Made by a program: the position numbers and the translations under genes
In this document: positions 9,101 to 16,118 of the stretch, piece by piece
Position numbering within the stretch: the stretch's first letter is position 1
Layout of the letters: every line of letters starts with the position of its first letter
NCBI GenBank assembly: GCA_946999025.1
Contig: CAMQBP010000024.1
Location: 1-16,281, forward strand
DNA: 16,281 nt
Direction: 5' to 3'
From: an uncultured Prevotella sp.
Lineage (GTDB): Bacteria; Bacteroidota; Bacteroidia; Bacteroidales; Bacteroidaceae
Notes under the pieces: generated by a model
Seen by the model: only the letters and a program-made list of their open reading frames with translations
The model's database searches: none
What the model was told of the DNA's origin: nothing

Positions 9101-12100
9101 AGCGATTTTGAATCGTCCAACATCGAATATATCGAGTTTTGGATGCTCGATCCGTTCATCTATACCCGCCAAGAAGGTACGGCCAGCGAGTACGGAGGCG
9201 ACTTCTATATCAACCTGGGTGAGGTCAGCGAGGACATTCTTCATGACGGAAAGAAGTTCTACGAGAGTGGACTTCCCGTCGATGGAACGCAGACTTATAT
9301 CACAACCCAATGGGGAAAGATTCCCACTCCGGCCACTGTGACGTATGCTTTTGCCACGAACAAGGGGGCAAGAGCTTTGCAGGATTTGGGCTTCAACGGC
9401 CTCACAGACGAGGAAGAGAAAAACTTTGAGGCTTATCAAGACTTCTTAAAGCAGATTCAGGGCAAGGTAAGTCCCGACGTTTTCAATGCCATTTTGAACG
9501 ACGTGGCTAACGATAACTATCATTATTTCCGTGGCCGTGACTACGATGAGATGCAAGCTTCCATCCTGAGGCGGTACAAATACATCAACAATCCACAAGG
9601 AAACTCGCCCGATACCGATACGCGCGGCGAACGCTATGATACGTCGTACAAGGGAACACCCGATGTGGAAGACATCAATCAAGACTACACTTTGAACGAA
9701 TATGAGAAGTATTTTCAGTATCATGTGTCCATCCGTCCGGAAGACTTGGTTGTTGGTAAGAACTACATTGTAGACAAACGTGATGCCATAGCGCCCCTAA
9801 GAAACAAGAAAAAGGAGCCAGTTACCTGGTATCAGTTCCGCATTCCGATACGCGAATTCGAACGCCGTTTCGGCTCAATCTCCGACTTCACCAGCATTCG
9901 TTTCATGCGAATGTTCCTCACAGGGTTTGAGAAACCCATCGTACTACGATTCGGTAGCTTCGATTTGGTGCGTGGAGATTGGCGCATATATGAGCAACAA
10001 CTCGATCCTGCGGGGTCCAATTCAGGCACCATGTCAGTGAGTTCAGTCAATATAGAGGAGAACAACGACAAGACACCTGTCAACTATGTGTTGCCTCCGG
10101 GCATTAGAAGAGCGCAAGATCCCACGCAACGTCAACTGGTTGAGGCCAACGAACAGGCGTTGGATATCGTGGTTTCAAATCTCGCTACGGGTGATGCCAA
10201 GGCGGTTTATAAGAACGCTTCAGTCGATCTTCGCCAGTATAAACGCCTGCAAATGTTCGTGCATGCCAACGCCATGGAGCAGAACACGACCAATTTGCAG
10301 GATGGTCAGTTGGCTGTTTTCGTACGCTTGGGCAATGATTATAAGAGCAACTATTATGAATATGAGATACCCTTGAAGCTGACGGCACCCAAGGAATACA
10401 ACCGCTACTCGTTGTCGGATGTGCGCGAAGTGTGGCCCGAAGAGAACATGTTAGACATTCCTTTGAAGCTATTCACCGATCTGAAGCGGCAGAGAAACAA
10501 AGATAAAGCGCAAGGACAAGCATCGTATAATCGGGTTTATACGAGCTATGATCCCGACAAACCCAACAACAAAGTCAGCGTGATGGGTAACCCTACGCTG
10601 GGCGAGGTGAAGACCATGATGATTGGTGTGCGCAACAAAGCGGGCGAAGTGAAGTCGGGTGAGGTGTGGGTCAATGAACTTCGCTTGCTGGAATACAACA
10701 ACGAAGGTGGTTGGGCGGCACAAGGTAACCTGAATATACAGATGTCTGATTTCGGAACAGTCAATCTCCAAGGACGCTATATGAGTGAAGGATTTGGCGG
10801 ATTGGAAGAGGGTGTGGCCCAAAGGTCTACCGATGATTATCAGAATTACAGCGTGACAGCCAACTTGGAGCTGGGCAAATTCTTCCCGGAGAAAGCCCAT
10901 GTAAGCGCACCTTTGTATTACAGTGTGCAGCAAGAACAGCTCAGTCCGAAGTACAATCCGCTGGACACAGACATGCGATTAAAAGATGCTTTGGACGCTG
11001 CCTCTAACCGTCAGGAGCGCGACTCCATAGAGAGCATCGCCGTGACCAAGACCACCAACACCAATTTCTCGTTGTCCAACGTGCGCGTGGGCATCCAAAC
11101 CAAGCGCCACCCCATGCCCTACGACCCAGCCAACTTCTCGTTCTCGTACAGTCATTCGCATCGAAACACCAGCGGAGAAACCACCGTTTACGAGAAAGAA
11201 GACAGTTGGAACGGTAGCCTTTCATACAGTTGGACGCCCGTGTTCAAGCCTTTGGAGCCATTCAAGAAGATTAAGAGCAAGAGCAAATGGTTTGACATCC
11301 TGAAGCGATTCGGCCTGAATTGGCTGCCACAGAACATCGCCTTCAACACCGACATGATGCGCAACTACTACGAATTGCAAGAGCGTGACATGCAAGACCT
11401 GGGCGGTTCACAACTTCCATTGACCTTTAATCAGCAGTTTATGTGGAACAGAGACTTCACGCTGCGTTGGGATCTCACCAAAAACATTCACATGAACTTC
11501 CAGAGCACCACTCAGGCGGAGATAGAAGAGCCTTACACCCCCGTTAACAAAGACCTGTATCCCGACCGCTATTCGGCCTGGAAAGACTCGGTGCGAACCA
11601 GCATTCGCAACTTTGGCACGCCGCTGGATTACCGTCAACAGTTCTCCTTGTCGTATCAATTGCCGCTCAACCTCATTCCTATTTTCGACTGGGTGAACGC
11701 CGATGCCAACTACTCGTCCAACTATTCGTGGGTTCGCGGAACCCGTTTGGAGGACGGTACGTCGCTCGGTAACATCGTCACGACCAACCGGAGGGTGAAT
11801 GTCAATGGGCGTTTTGACCTGCAACGTTTGTACAATCACATCCCCTTCCTGAAAGCTACGAACGACCGATTCAACCGCGATCTGCAGCGCAAAGCCACCA
11901 ACCGCTCACGGTCATCGAGAATCGTTGGCAACGATGGCAACCAAAACACCCAGAACAAGAACGCGCGGAACACTGCCAGACGTTCGGCACAAGATGCCCG
12001 AGCCGAGGCACAAAAGAAACAATTGCCTAAGAACAAGAAAGGATTTGAGCAGCAAATCACGCTCCTGCCCGACACCACCATCACCGTGAGCCACGGCAAG

Positions 12101-13750
12101 AAGAGCAAGCGGCTCATCGTTTCGGCCCGTACAGAGGATGGAAAAACCTATCACCTGAAGTACAAAAAGATTGATCCAAATACCATCCGCATCAAGAATA
12201 AGGTCGATTCGGCCTTGAAACTCAAGATTACCGTCTTGCCGAAAGAGCCGCTGGAGAATAACGGTTGGTACCGAACGGCACAGTCGGTGGCGCGCCTGTT
12301 GATGCTGGTGCGCAACGTTAGTGTGAGCTATCGCGACGACTACGCCATGACGTTGCCGGGATTTTTGCCAACAGTTGGCGATGCTTTTGGGCAGACCAAG
12401 GCACCAAGTGCGCTCTCGCCAGGCCTCGATTTCGCCTTTGGTATGGTGGATGACGCTTACATCGAGCGGGCCAGGGCAAACAATTGGTTGTTGATTTCCG
12501 ACTCCATAGCCACGCCAGCCACGTCCAATCACACGCAAGACTTGCAACTGCGTATGACCTTGGAGCCTGTGCGTAACTTCAAAATCGATTTGAATGCCAG
12601 TCGCACGCAAACCACTTCAAGGAGCGTGCAATACATGTATCAAGGCAACCCTATGACCCAAACCGGCAATTTCACCATGACCACCCTCTCGCTTCGCAGT
12701 GCCTTTGAGGGGATAGGTGACGCTGGCAACGGTTTCCGCAGTAAGTCGTTTGATGATTTCTGCCAGTCGCTCGACGGCTTCCGTCAGCGGGTTGAGGCGC
12801 AATATGCGGGCTTTGTCTACCCCAAGGGCACACCGCTGGCCGGCCAACCTTTCGAGCCTGCCAATGGTGGCGTTGACCGCTACAGCTCGGATGTCATGAT
12901 ACCCGCCTTCCTCTCCACCTACACCAGCATGGGTGGTCATTCGCTCAACATCTTCCCCTCGTTGGCAAGACTGCTGCCCAACTGGACCATTCGGTACAGC
13001 GGACTGGGCAAACTGCCTTGGTTCAGGGATGTGTTCAAGAGCGTTACCCTCAACCATTCCTACAAAAGCATCTTCGCCATTGGGTCGTACAGCAGCTACA
13101 GCACCTTCCAAGAGTTTATGAACGGCTTGGGATTCGTCACCAATGCCACCACCGGAATGCCCGTTCCCAGCAGCATGTACAACGTTTCTGCGGTGAGCAT
13201 CAACGAGACTTTCTCGCCATTGTTGGGGCTGGATGTCACGTTCAACAACAACATGACCACCCGATTGGAATATCGTTCAACGCGCGTGTTGAACCTCAGT
13301 ACCACGAGTGTGCAAATCAATGAGGCCATCAGTCGCGACTGGGTGCTGGGTATGGCGTATAAAATTAACAACCTGGAGCTATTTGGCGGCAACAAACGGC
13401 GTGTGGCTCGACGTACGAAGGGCAATGGCCAGCAGCAGCAACAACAGCAAAACAGTAGCACGAGCAATCGCAACAGCACCAGGTCGAACCGTGACCTAAA
13501 CATGCGCCTTGACCTGAGTTACCGCCGTCAGGCTACCATCAACCGGGACATCGCCACTATGACCAGCGCCGCAAGTAGTGGCAATACAGCCTTTCGGCTC
13601 CAGTTCTCGGCCGATTATACGCTGTCGCGCTTGCTCACCATGACCCTTTATTACGACCAACAAACCAACACACCGCTACTCTCCAGCAGCAGTTTCCCAA
13701 CAACTACTCATGATTTTGGCGTGAGTCTCAAGTTCAGTCTCACCCGATAA
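6122..13750 (+). CDS. sprA: Type IX secretion system outer-membrane translocon SprA (Sov)
   Basis: SprA (Sov in Porphyromonas gingivalis) is the giant outer-membrane beta-barrel through which type IX cargo leaves the cell. Its known partners include PorV and a plug protein. This copy has 2542 residues, against about 2400-2500 in characterised homologues, and no interruption. It begins with a basic N-terminus and hydrophobic signal segment (MRNKRRIYGFVVTLL... to about residue 22). Strongly conserved blocks include KIFGPGG (181-187), VEGGNISFPSN (from 274), YLDDFE (847-852), IEFWMLDPF (1004-1012) and GEVWVNELRL (1513-1522). The C-terminus, FGVSLKFSLTR, looks like a final barrel strand. Two low-complexity stretches stand out: a Lys/Arg/Asn-rich segment at about 1916-1985 and a Gln7 run followed by Asn/Ser/Arg at 2437-2460. 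The gene lies 41 nt after ruvA. No cargo with a recognisable type IX C-terminal domain and no other secretion component is in the window. Confidence 0.95.
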   Translation: MRNKRRIYGFVVTLLVMSVAGYAMRVPFWQDNRTRTTSRQRPQKQAEPQLKDTIDIKAQPQLDDDLNIPDSLLNPRWKIQRTLPVTIDDLNQSPLDLKRPQNLPQDVIYNDTLDRYIIGSKIGAAWLNAPIMMTPEEYRAWSEKRLFDQYFRSKNAEIFENKGKEKFDFTNMHFELGPAEKIFGPGGVRIKTQGTAELKFGGTVKKIDNPSLPIRNRKMTTMNFDEKINLNVNGRVGDKVNMNLNYNTDATFDFDAQNLKLKYDGKEDEIIKLVEGGNISFPSNSSLIKGASSLFGLRTDMQFGKLKLQMVASQKKSADKSVSSRGGAQFTPFEINVANYEENRHFFLSQYFRQTYDDNMKSLPNLTSGVKINRVEIWVTNNSGVTTNTRNIIALTDLGENKYISNSLWNTTGQMVPSNNANTEYGTMVGQLASARNIDQSTTVLDGGGLVGGVDYEKLERARLLNPSEYTVNTALGYVSLRMGLQTDQVLAVAYEYTYGGATYQVGEFAGDVTDVNAALFVKSLKNTSNNPRQGNWRLMMKNVYELASRVEREKFRLDVKFQSDTAGVYLTYIPEPQVKDQPIIRLLGADRLDNNNKPHSNGYFDFVEGYTVSDGRVFFPVAEPFGSYIHRYLVSKGVNEEKARRYAFTELYDSTKTVAKQIAEKNKYVLMGQFRGSAANVISLGAYNVPQGSVVVTAGGVRLTENADYSVDYAAGEVTILNQSIINAGTNVNVSLESNTDFAQERKTMFGVNWEYDFSKDLQLSGTLQHLSEQALTNKVNMGSEPLNNTLWGVNLNWKKESQWLTNVLDKIPFLHLTQPSNISLNAEFAQLIAGQSHGTQDNASYLDDFENTTNKIDVSTPTSWIMSSVPSMFPEYNDKTTLRSGYNRSLLAWYNIDPLFTRRSSSLTPKHIKSDLEQLSNHYVREVYVRELYPKRDQSSYSGATATLPILNLAYYPSERGPYNFNPDLTAKGLLNNPKQKWGGMMRKLDYSDFESSNIEYIEFWMLDPFIYTRQEGTASEYGGDFYINLGEVSEDILHDGKKFYESGLPVDGTQTYITTQWGKIPTPATVTYAFATNKGARALQDLGFNGLTDEEEKNFEAYQDFLKQIQGKVSPDVFNAILNDVANDNYHYFRGRDYDEMQASILRRYKYINNPQGNSPDTDTRGERYDTSYKGTPDVEDINQDYTLNEYEKYFQYHVSIRPEDLVVGKNYIVDKRDAIAPLRNKKKEPVTWYQFRIPIREFERRFGSISDFTSIRFMRMFLTGFEKPIVLRFGSFDLVRGDWRIYEQQLDPAGSNSGTMSVSSVNIEENNDKTPVNYVLPPGIRRAQDPTQRQLVEANEQALDIVVSNLATGDAKAVYKNASVDLRQYKRLQMFVHANAMEQNTTNLQDGQLAVFVRLGNDYKSNYYEYEIPLKLTAPKEYNRYSLSDVREVWPEENMLDIPLKLFTDLKRQRNKDKAQGQASYNRVYTSYDPDKPNNKVSVMGNPTLGEVKTMMIGVRNKAGEVKSGEVWVNELRLLEYNNEGGWAAQGNLNIQMSDFGTVNLQGRYMSEGFGGLEEGVAQRSTDDYQNYSVTANLELGKFFPEKAHVSAPLYYSVQQEQLSPKYNPLDTDMRLKDALDAASNRQERDSIESIAVTKTTNTNFSLSNVRVGIQTKRHPMPYDPANFSFSYSHSHRNTSGETTVYEKEDSWNGSLSYSWTPVFKPLEPFKKIKSKSKWFDILKRFGLNWLPQNIAFNTDMMRNYYELQERDMQDLGGSQLPLTFNQQFMWNRDFTLRWDLTKNIHMNFQSTTQAEIEEPYTPVNKDLYPDRYSAWKDSVRTSIRNFGTPLDYRQQFSLSYQLPLNLIPIFDWVNADANYSSNYSWVRGTRLEDGTSLGNIVTTNRRVNVNGRFDLQRLYNHIPFLKATNDRFNRDLQRKATNRSRSSRIVGNDGNQNTQNKNARNTARRSAQDARAEAQKKQLPKNKKGFEQQITLLPDTTITVSHGKKSKRLIVSARTEDGKTYHLKYKKIDPNTIRIKNKVDSALKLKITVLPKEPLENNGWYRTAQSVARLLMLVRNVSVSYRDDYAMTLPGFLPTVGDAFGQTKAPSALSPGLDFAFGMVDDAYIERARANNWLLISDSIATPATSNHTQDLQLRMTLEPVRNFKIDLNASRTQTTSRSVQYMYQGNPMTQTGNFTMTTLSLRSAFEGIGDAGNGFRSKSFDDFCQSLDGFRQRVEAQYAGFVYPKGTPLAGQPFEPANGGVDRYSSDVMIPAFLSTYTSMGGHSLNIFPSLARLLPNWTIRYSGLGKLPWFRDVFKSVTLNHSYKSIFAIGSYSSYSTFQEFMNGLGFVTNATTGMPVPSSMYNVSAVSINETFSPLLGLDVTFNNNMTTRLEYRSTRVLNLSTTSVQINEAISRDWVLGMAYKINNLELFGGNKRRVARRTKGNGQQQQQQQNSSTSNRNSTRSNRDLNMRLDLSYRRQATINRDIATMTSAASSGNTAFRLQFSADYTLSRLLTMTLYYDQQTNTPLLSSSSFPTTTHDFGVSLKFSLTR
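13430..13450 (+). repeat. CAG/CAA trinucleotide run encoding Gln7 in sprA
   Basis: Seven consecutive glutamine codons (CAG x3, CAA x2, CAG, CAA) encode Gln2437-2443 of SprA. They follow an Arg/Lys-rich stretch (KRRVARRTKG) and precede an Asn/Ser/Thr/Arg-rich one. Slippage here would change length by whole codons and keep the frame. The stretch probably forms a flexible loop between barrel strands close to the C-terminus. Confidence 0.7.
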
Positions 13751-13948
13751 TGCTTCGCCATGCCGCCCCAGTCATTCATTGGAAGGAGCCTGTGTGTATG
13801 GGATATTTTCTTGACAATCACTTCGTCAATACTTCAATATTTTCGTTCATCGTCCTTTCGGCGGCAAATATCGCCAAAATAGCGCATTTGCTCTTCTTGC
13901 TGATGTTCAACTCCTTATCACGTTTTGTAAACCTTTTTTCATTTCAAT
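13751..13948. other. Non-coding stretch after sprA
   Basis: About 200 nt with no convincing gene. A short frame (13750-13992) overlaps the sprA stop as TAATG, but its product is a random-looking hydrophobic peptide that ends inside repeat array B. A weak 5-bp hairpin (TTGAC at 13811-13815 with GTCAA at 13825-13829) is followed by T-rich sequence and could be a poor terminator for sprA. Nothing else is evident. Confidence 0.4.
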
Positions 13949-14124
13949 ACTTATATTTTAGCCCTGCAAAAGCATGCTTTTTGCCGTCTTAGCAGCATGC
14001 TTTTGCGTGCCAATCTGTATGCTCTGAGGCTGTAAAGTCATTGACTTTGGTGCCATACGGGTATGCTTTACGCCCGAAAAGGGTTTCAGAAGCGTCTTTT
14101 TAGGGGCTGCTTTTGTCTATAATG
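13949..14124. repeat. Degenerate 22-nt phased intergenic repeat array B
   Basis: Eight successive 22-nt units begin at 13949, 13971, 13993, 14015, 14037, 14059, 14081 and 14103. Most carry a TATG, CATG or CATTG word near the fourth base, then a T-run (CTTTTG, CTTTA or CTTTGG), and several end in AAA. Two words are shared exactly with array A: CATTGACTTTGG (14039-14050; 5264-5275) and ATGCTTTTGC (13997-14006; 5288-5297). Unit 14081 is the weakest. Dyads are frequent: AAAAGCATGCTTTT (13968-13981) is a perfect palindrome, AAAGTCA/TGACTTT surrounds 14041, and CATAC/GTATG surrounds 14059-14060. A perfect 13-bp inverted repeat joins 13966-13978 to 13994-14006. The array lies between sprA and the PH-like protein gene. 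Function unknown. Confidence 0.6.
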
Positions 14125-14316
14125 CGTGTTGCGGAAGTGTTAAAATCTGACCATTTTTCTTGACAAAATCCTCGCATCCTGGTACCCATGGCGATGGCTC
14201 GCAGCCGCCTCAAGACATGTCGAAAAACCGTGATAGTGCAAACCTTACGGCGTATAACCCGATTGTAAAAGAATGTAAATATCCGCATGTGAGCAGTGAA
14301 AACGTGAATAATTTCG
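14125..14316. other. Leader region upstream of the PH-like protein gene, nothing recognised
   Basis: This stretch between array B and the promoter-like element at 14317 has no gene with protein-like composition. The 22-nt rhythm may persist weakly for one or two units past 14124 but cannot be supported. No RNA gene or riboswitch consensus was recognised. Confidence 0.35.
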
Positions 14317-14324
14317 TATTTTTG
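14317..14324 (+). promoter_or_regulatory. Putative -7 promoter element (TATTTTTG)
   Basis: TATTTTTG fits the Bacteroidota TAnnTTTG -7 box and lies 47 nt upstream of the ATG at 14371, giving a leader of about 40 nt. No TTTG -33 element is seen about 19-21 nt upstream, so support rests on the -7 box and its position after a 560-nt non-coding gap. It would drive the PH-like gene and dacB together. Confidence 0.45.
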
Positions 14325-14370
14325 CAGTTACAAACGATGTTCGTTTGTCCAATCTGGTCAATATTCATAC

Positions 14371-14814
14371 ATGGCACAACGTGTTTTTCATCAACGGCTC
14401 ACCTTGGGATTCAAGTGTGGCTTAGCACTCTTTACGATGCTTGTCGTCTATCTTTTTTGGATCAAGCAAGCCATATTCGGGCTGTTGGTCGTCATCATCA
14501 TCGTGGGCATGATTGAACGTGTGCTGCACACCACCTATACTTTTGCGTGTGTCAAACCCATTGACCGTGATGAGGAGATGGAATTTCTGTTGATAGACAA
14601 AGGGCGTTTTTCGCGAAGTCAAAGCGTCCCTCTTCGTGATATCATACAATGTAGGGTGATGCACACCAATTTTGGACTATCTCACTATTTGCTCATTGAG
14701 TATGGTGCCCATCATTTGGTGGCGGTTCAACCCAAGGACGAACGGGCGTTTGTAGAAGAATTAACAAAGCGTCAGCAGGCGGAGGCTGCATCTTCCGCAT
14801 CAGAAAACAAATGA
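14371..14814 (+). CDS. Small membrane protein, two TM helices plus bacterial PH-like domain
   Basis: This is a 147-residue protein of unknown function. Two hydrophobic helices, about residues 11-30 and 33-48, are separated by a very short turn (IKQ), so both ends probably face the cytoplasm. The soluble remainder (about 55-137) resembles a bacterial PH-like domain: VPLRDIIQCRV, then beta-strand-like LLIEYG and LVAVQP, and a final helix with the PKDERAFVEELTKR pattern typical of such domains. A low-complexity Ala/Ser tail ends the protein. Its last codons overlap the dacB start by 4 nt (ATGA), which implies translational coupling and hints at an envelope-related role. The PH assignment is by pattern only, without a profile search. 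Confidence 0.7.
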   Translation: MAQRVFHQRLTLGFKCGLALFTMLVVYLFWIKQAIFGLLVVIIIVGMIERVLHTTYTFACVKPIDRDEEMEFLLIDKGRFSRSQSVPLRDIIQCRVMHTNFGLSHYLLIEYGAHHLVAVQPKDERAFVEELTKRQQAEAASSASENK

Positions 14815-16073
14815 ATAAATTAAAAATTCTTTCCTGTTTGCTTGTTCTGGGCATGTATATGCCCCTGCAGGCGCAGGTGGTTTACGAAGACATAGCGGAT
14901 AACGACAGCTCGGAAGTGACCGACGTGGCCTTGATGGACACGCTCTCGGACGACAGCGTGGCACTGCCTTGGCCACAAAATGCGCAAGCACGAATTGACA
15001 AATTGCTTACGCACGACATGTTTGAAACCTCGCAGTTGGGACTGATGGTGTACGACCTGACGGCCGACAGTGTTATCTACGCCCACAACGAGCGTCAATT
15101 GATGCGCCCCGCCAGCACCATGAAAGTGGTCACAGCCATCACCGCACTCGACAAGTTGGGCGGCAGTTATCAGTTCAAGACCGCACTTTATTACACCGGA
15201 ACGATACAAAATCGCACCCTCACGGGCGACCTCTACTGCGTTGGGGGCTTCGATCCGAAGTTTGGTAGGGATGACATGCGTGCCTTTACCGATTGCATGA
15301 AAACTCTTGGCGTAGACACCATACGCGGCAATCTGTATGCCGACAAAAGTATGAAAGACCTTGACGTGTTGGGTGAAGGATGGTGTTGGGATGACGACAA
15401 TCCCGTGTTGTCGCCCTTGGTGTATCGCCGTAAAGACCATTTCATGACCGAGTTTGAGAAAGAACTGCGTGAGGCCGGCATCCAAGTGGAAGCTTTCAGC
15501 TCAGTAGCAAAGTGCCCTGCCGAGGCCATTCGCATTTGTGAACGGACGCACAGCATTGACCAAATCTTGCTGCCGATGATGAAAAAGAGCGACAATCTGT
15601 ATGCCGAGGCACTGTTCTATCAACTGGTGCCGCGCGAAAACGGTCGAACGGTGACGGCCAAGGAGGCGCGGTCGGTGGTACGCCGACTAATTAATAAGGT
15701 GGGATTGGATGCCTCTCGGTATAAAATCGCCGACGGTAGCGGACTGTCACTGTACAATTATATCAGCGTAGAACTGCTGGTGAGGTTGCTCAAATATGGC
15801 TATCAACGCCAGCATATTTACAGCCATCTGCTGCCTTCGCTGCCAACCGCGGGTGTGGATGGTACGTTGAAAAAACGCCTGAGAGACACCTATACCCGCG
15901 GAAAGGTGTGGGCCAAGACGGGCACCGTGACGGGTGTGACCAGTCTGGCAGGCTATTGTGAGGCTTCAAACGGGCACCTGCTGTGCTTCGCCATCATCAA
16001 CCAAGGGGTGATGTATGGTAAGAACGGACGCGCTTTTCAAGACCGAGTTTGCCGTGCGTTGTGCTTGCCATGA
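14811..16073 (+). CDS. dacB: D-alanyl-D-alanine carboxypeptidase/endopeptidase, PBP4 type (peptidase S13)
   Basis: This periplasmic penicillin-binding protein trims or cleaves peptidoglycan peptides. A signal peptide (MNKLKILSCLLVLG... to LQAQ, residue 22) is present. All three active-site motifs of the serine penicillin-binding fold are intact: SxxK as STMK (Ser102-Lys105), SxN as SDN (Ser260-Asn262) and KTG(T) at Lys369-Thr372. The early order SxxK - long insertion - SDN - KTGT and the motif GGFDP (145-149) place it in S13 rather than S11. It is compact: 158 residues separate the nucleophile from SxN, against about 240 in E. coli PBP4, so the inserted domains are reduced. It overlaps the upstream PH-like gene by 4 nt and is probably expressed with it. 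An acidic linker (about 26-50) follows the signal peptide. Confidence 0.92.
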   Translation: MNKLKILSCLLVLGMYMPLQAQVVYEDIADNDSSEVTDVALMDTLSDDSVALPWPQNAQARIDKLLTHDMFETSQLGLMVYDLTADSVIYAHNERQLMRPASTMKVVTAITALDKLGGSYQFKTALYYTGTIQNRTLTGDLYCVGGFDPKFGRDDMRAFTDCMKTLGVDTIRGNLYADKSMKDLDVLGEGWCWDDDNPVLSPLVYRRKDHFMTEFEKELREAGIQVEAFSSVAKCPAEAIRICERTHSIDQILLPMMKKSDNLYAEALFYQLVPRENGRTVTAKEARSVVRRLINKVGLDASRYKIADGSGLSLYNYISVELLVRLLKYGYQRQHIYSHLLPSLPTAGVDGTLKKRLRDTYTRGKVWAKTGTVTGVTSLAGYCEASNGHLLCFAIINQGVMYGKNGRAFQDRVCRALCLP

Positions 16074-16091
16074 CGCATGGGTCAAGATAAA

Positions 16092-16105
16092 TTATTCATG
16101 AATAA
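16092..16105. promoter_or_regulatory. 14-bp perfect palindrome between dacB and the next gene
   Basis: TTATTCATGAATAA reads the same on both strands and lies 19 nt after the dacB stop and 13 nt before the next start codon. It could be an operator for a dimeric regulator or simply A/T-rich chance sequence. No U-run makes it a terminator. Confidence 0.25.
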
Positions 16106-16118
16106 ACAATAAAAAGTT

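Noticed and set aside
13750..13992. 80-residue frame overlapping the sprA stop
   Set aside because: Its composition is A/T-driven and hydrophobic with no recognisable motif, and it ends inside repeat array B.
13949..14124. CRISPR array
   Set aside because: Units are contiguous 22-mers that vary throughout, with no conserved repeat alternating with unique spacers and no cas genes nearby.
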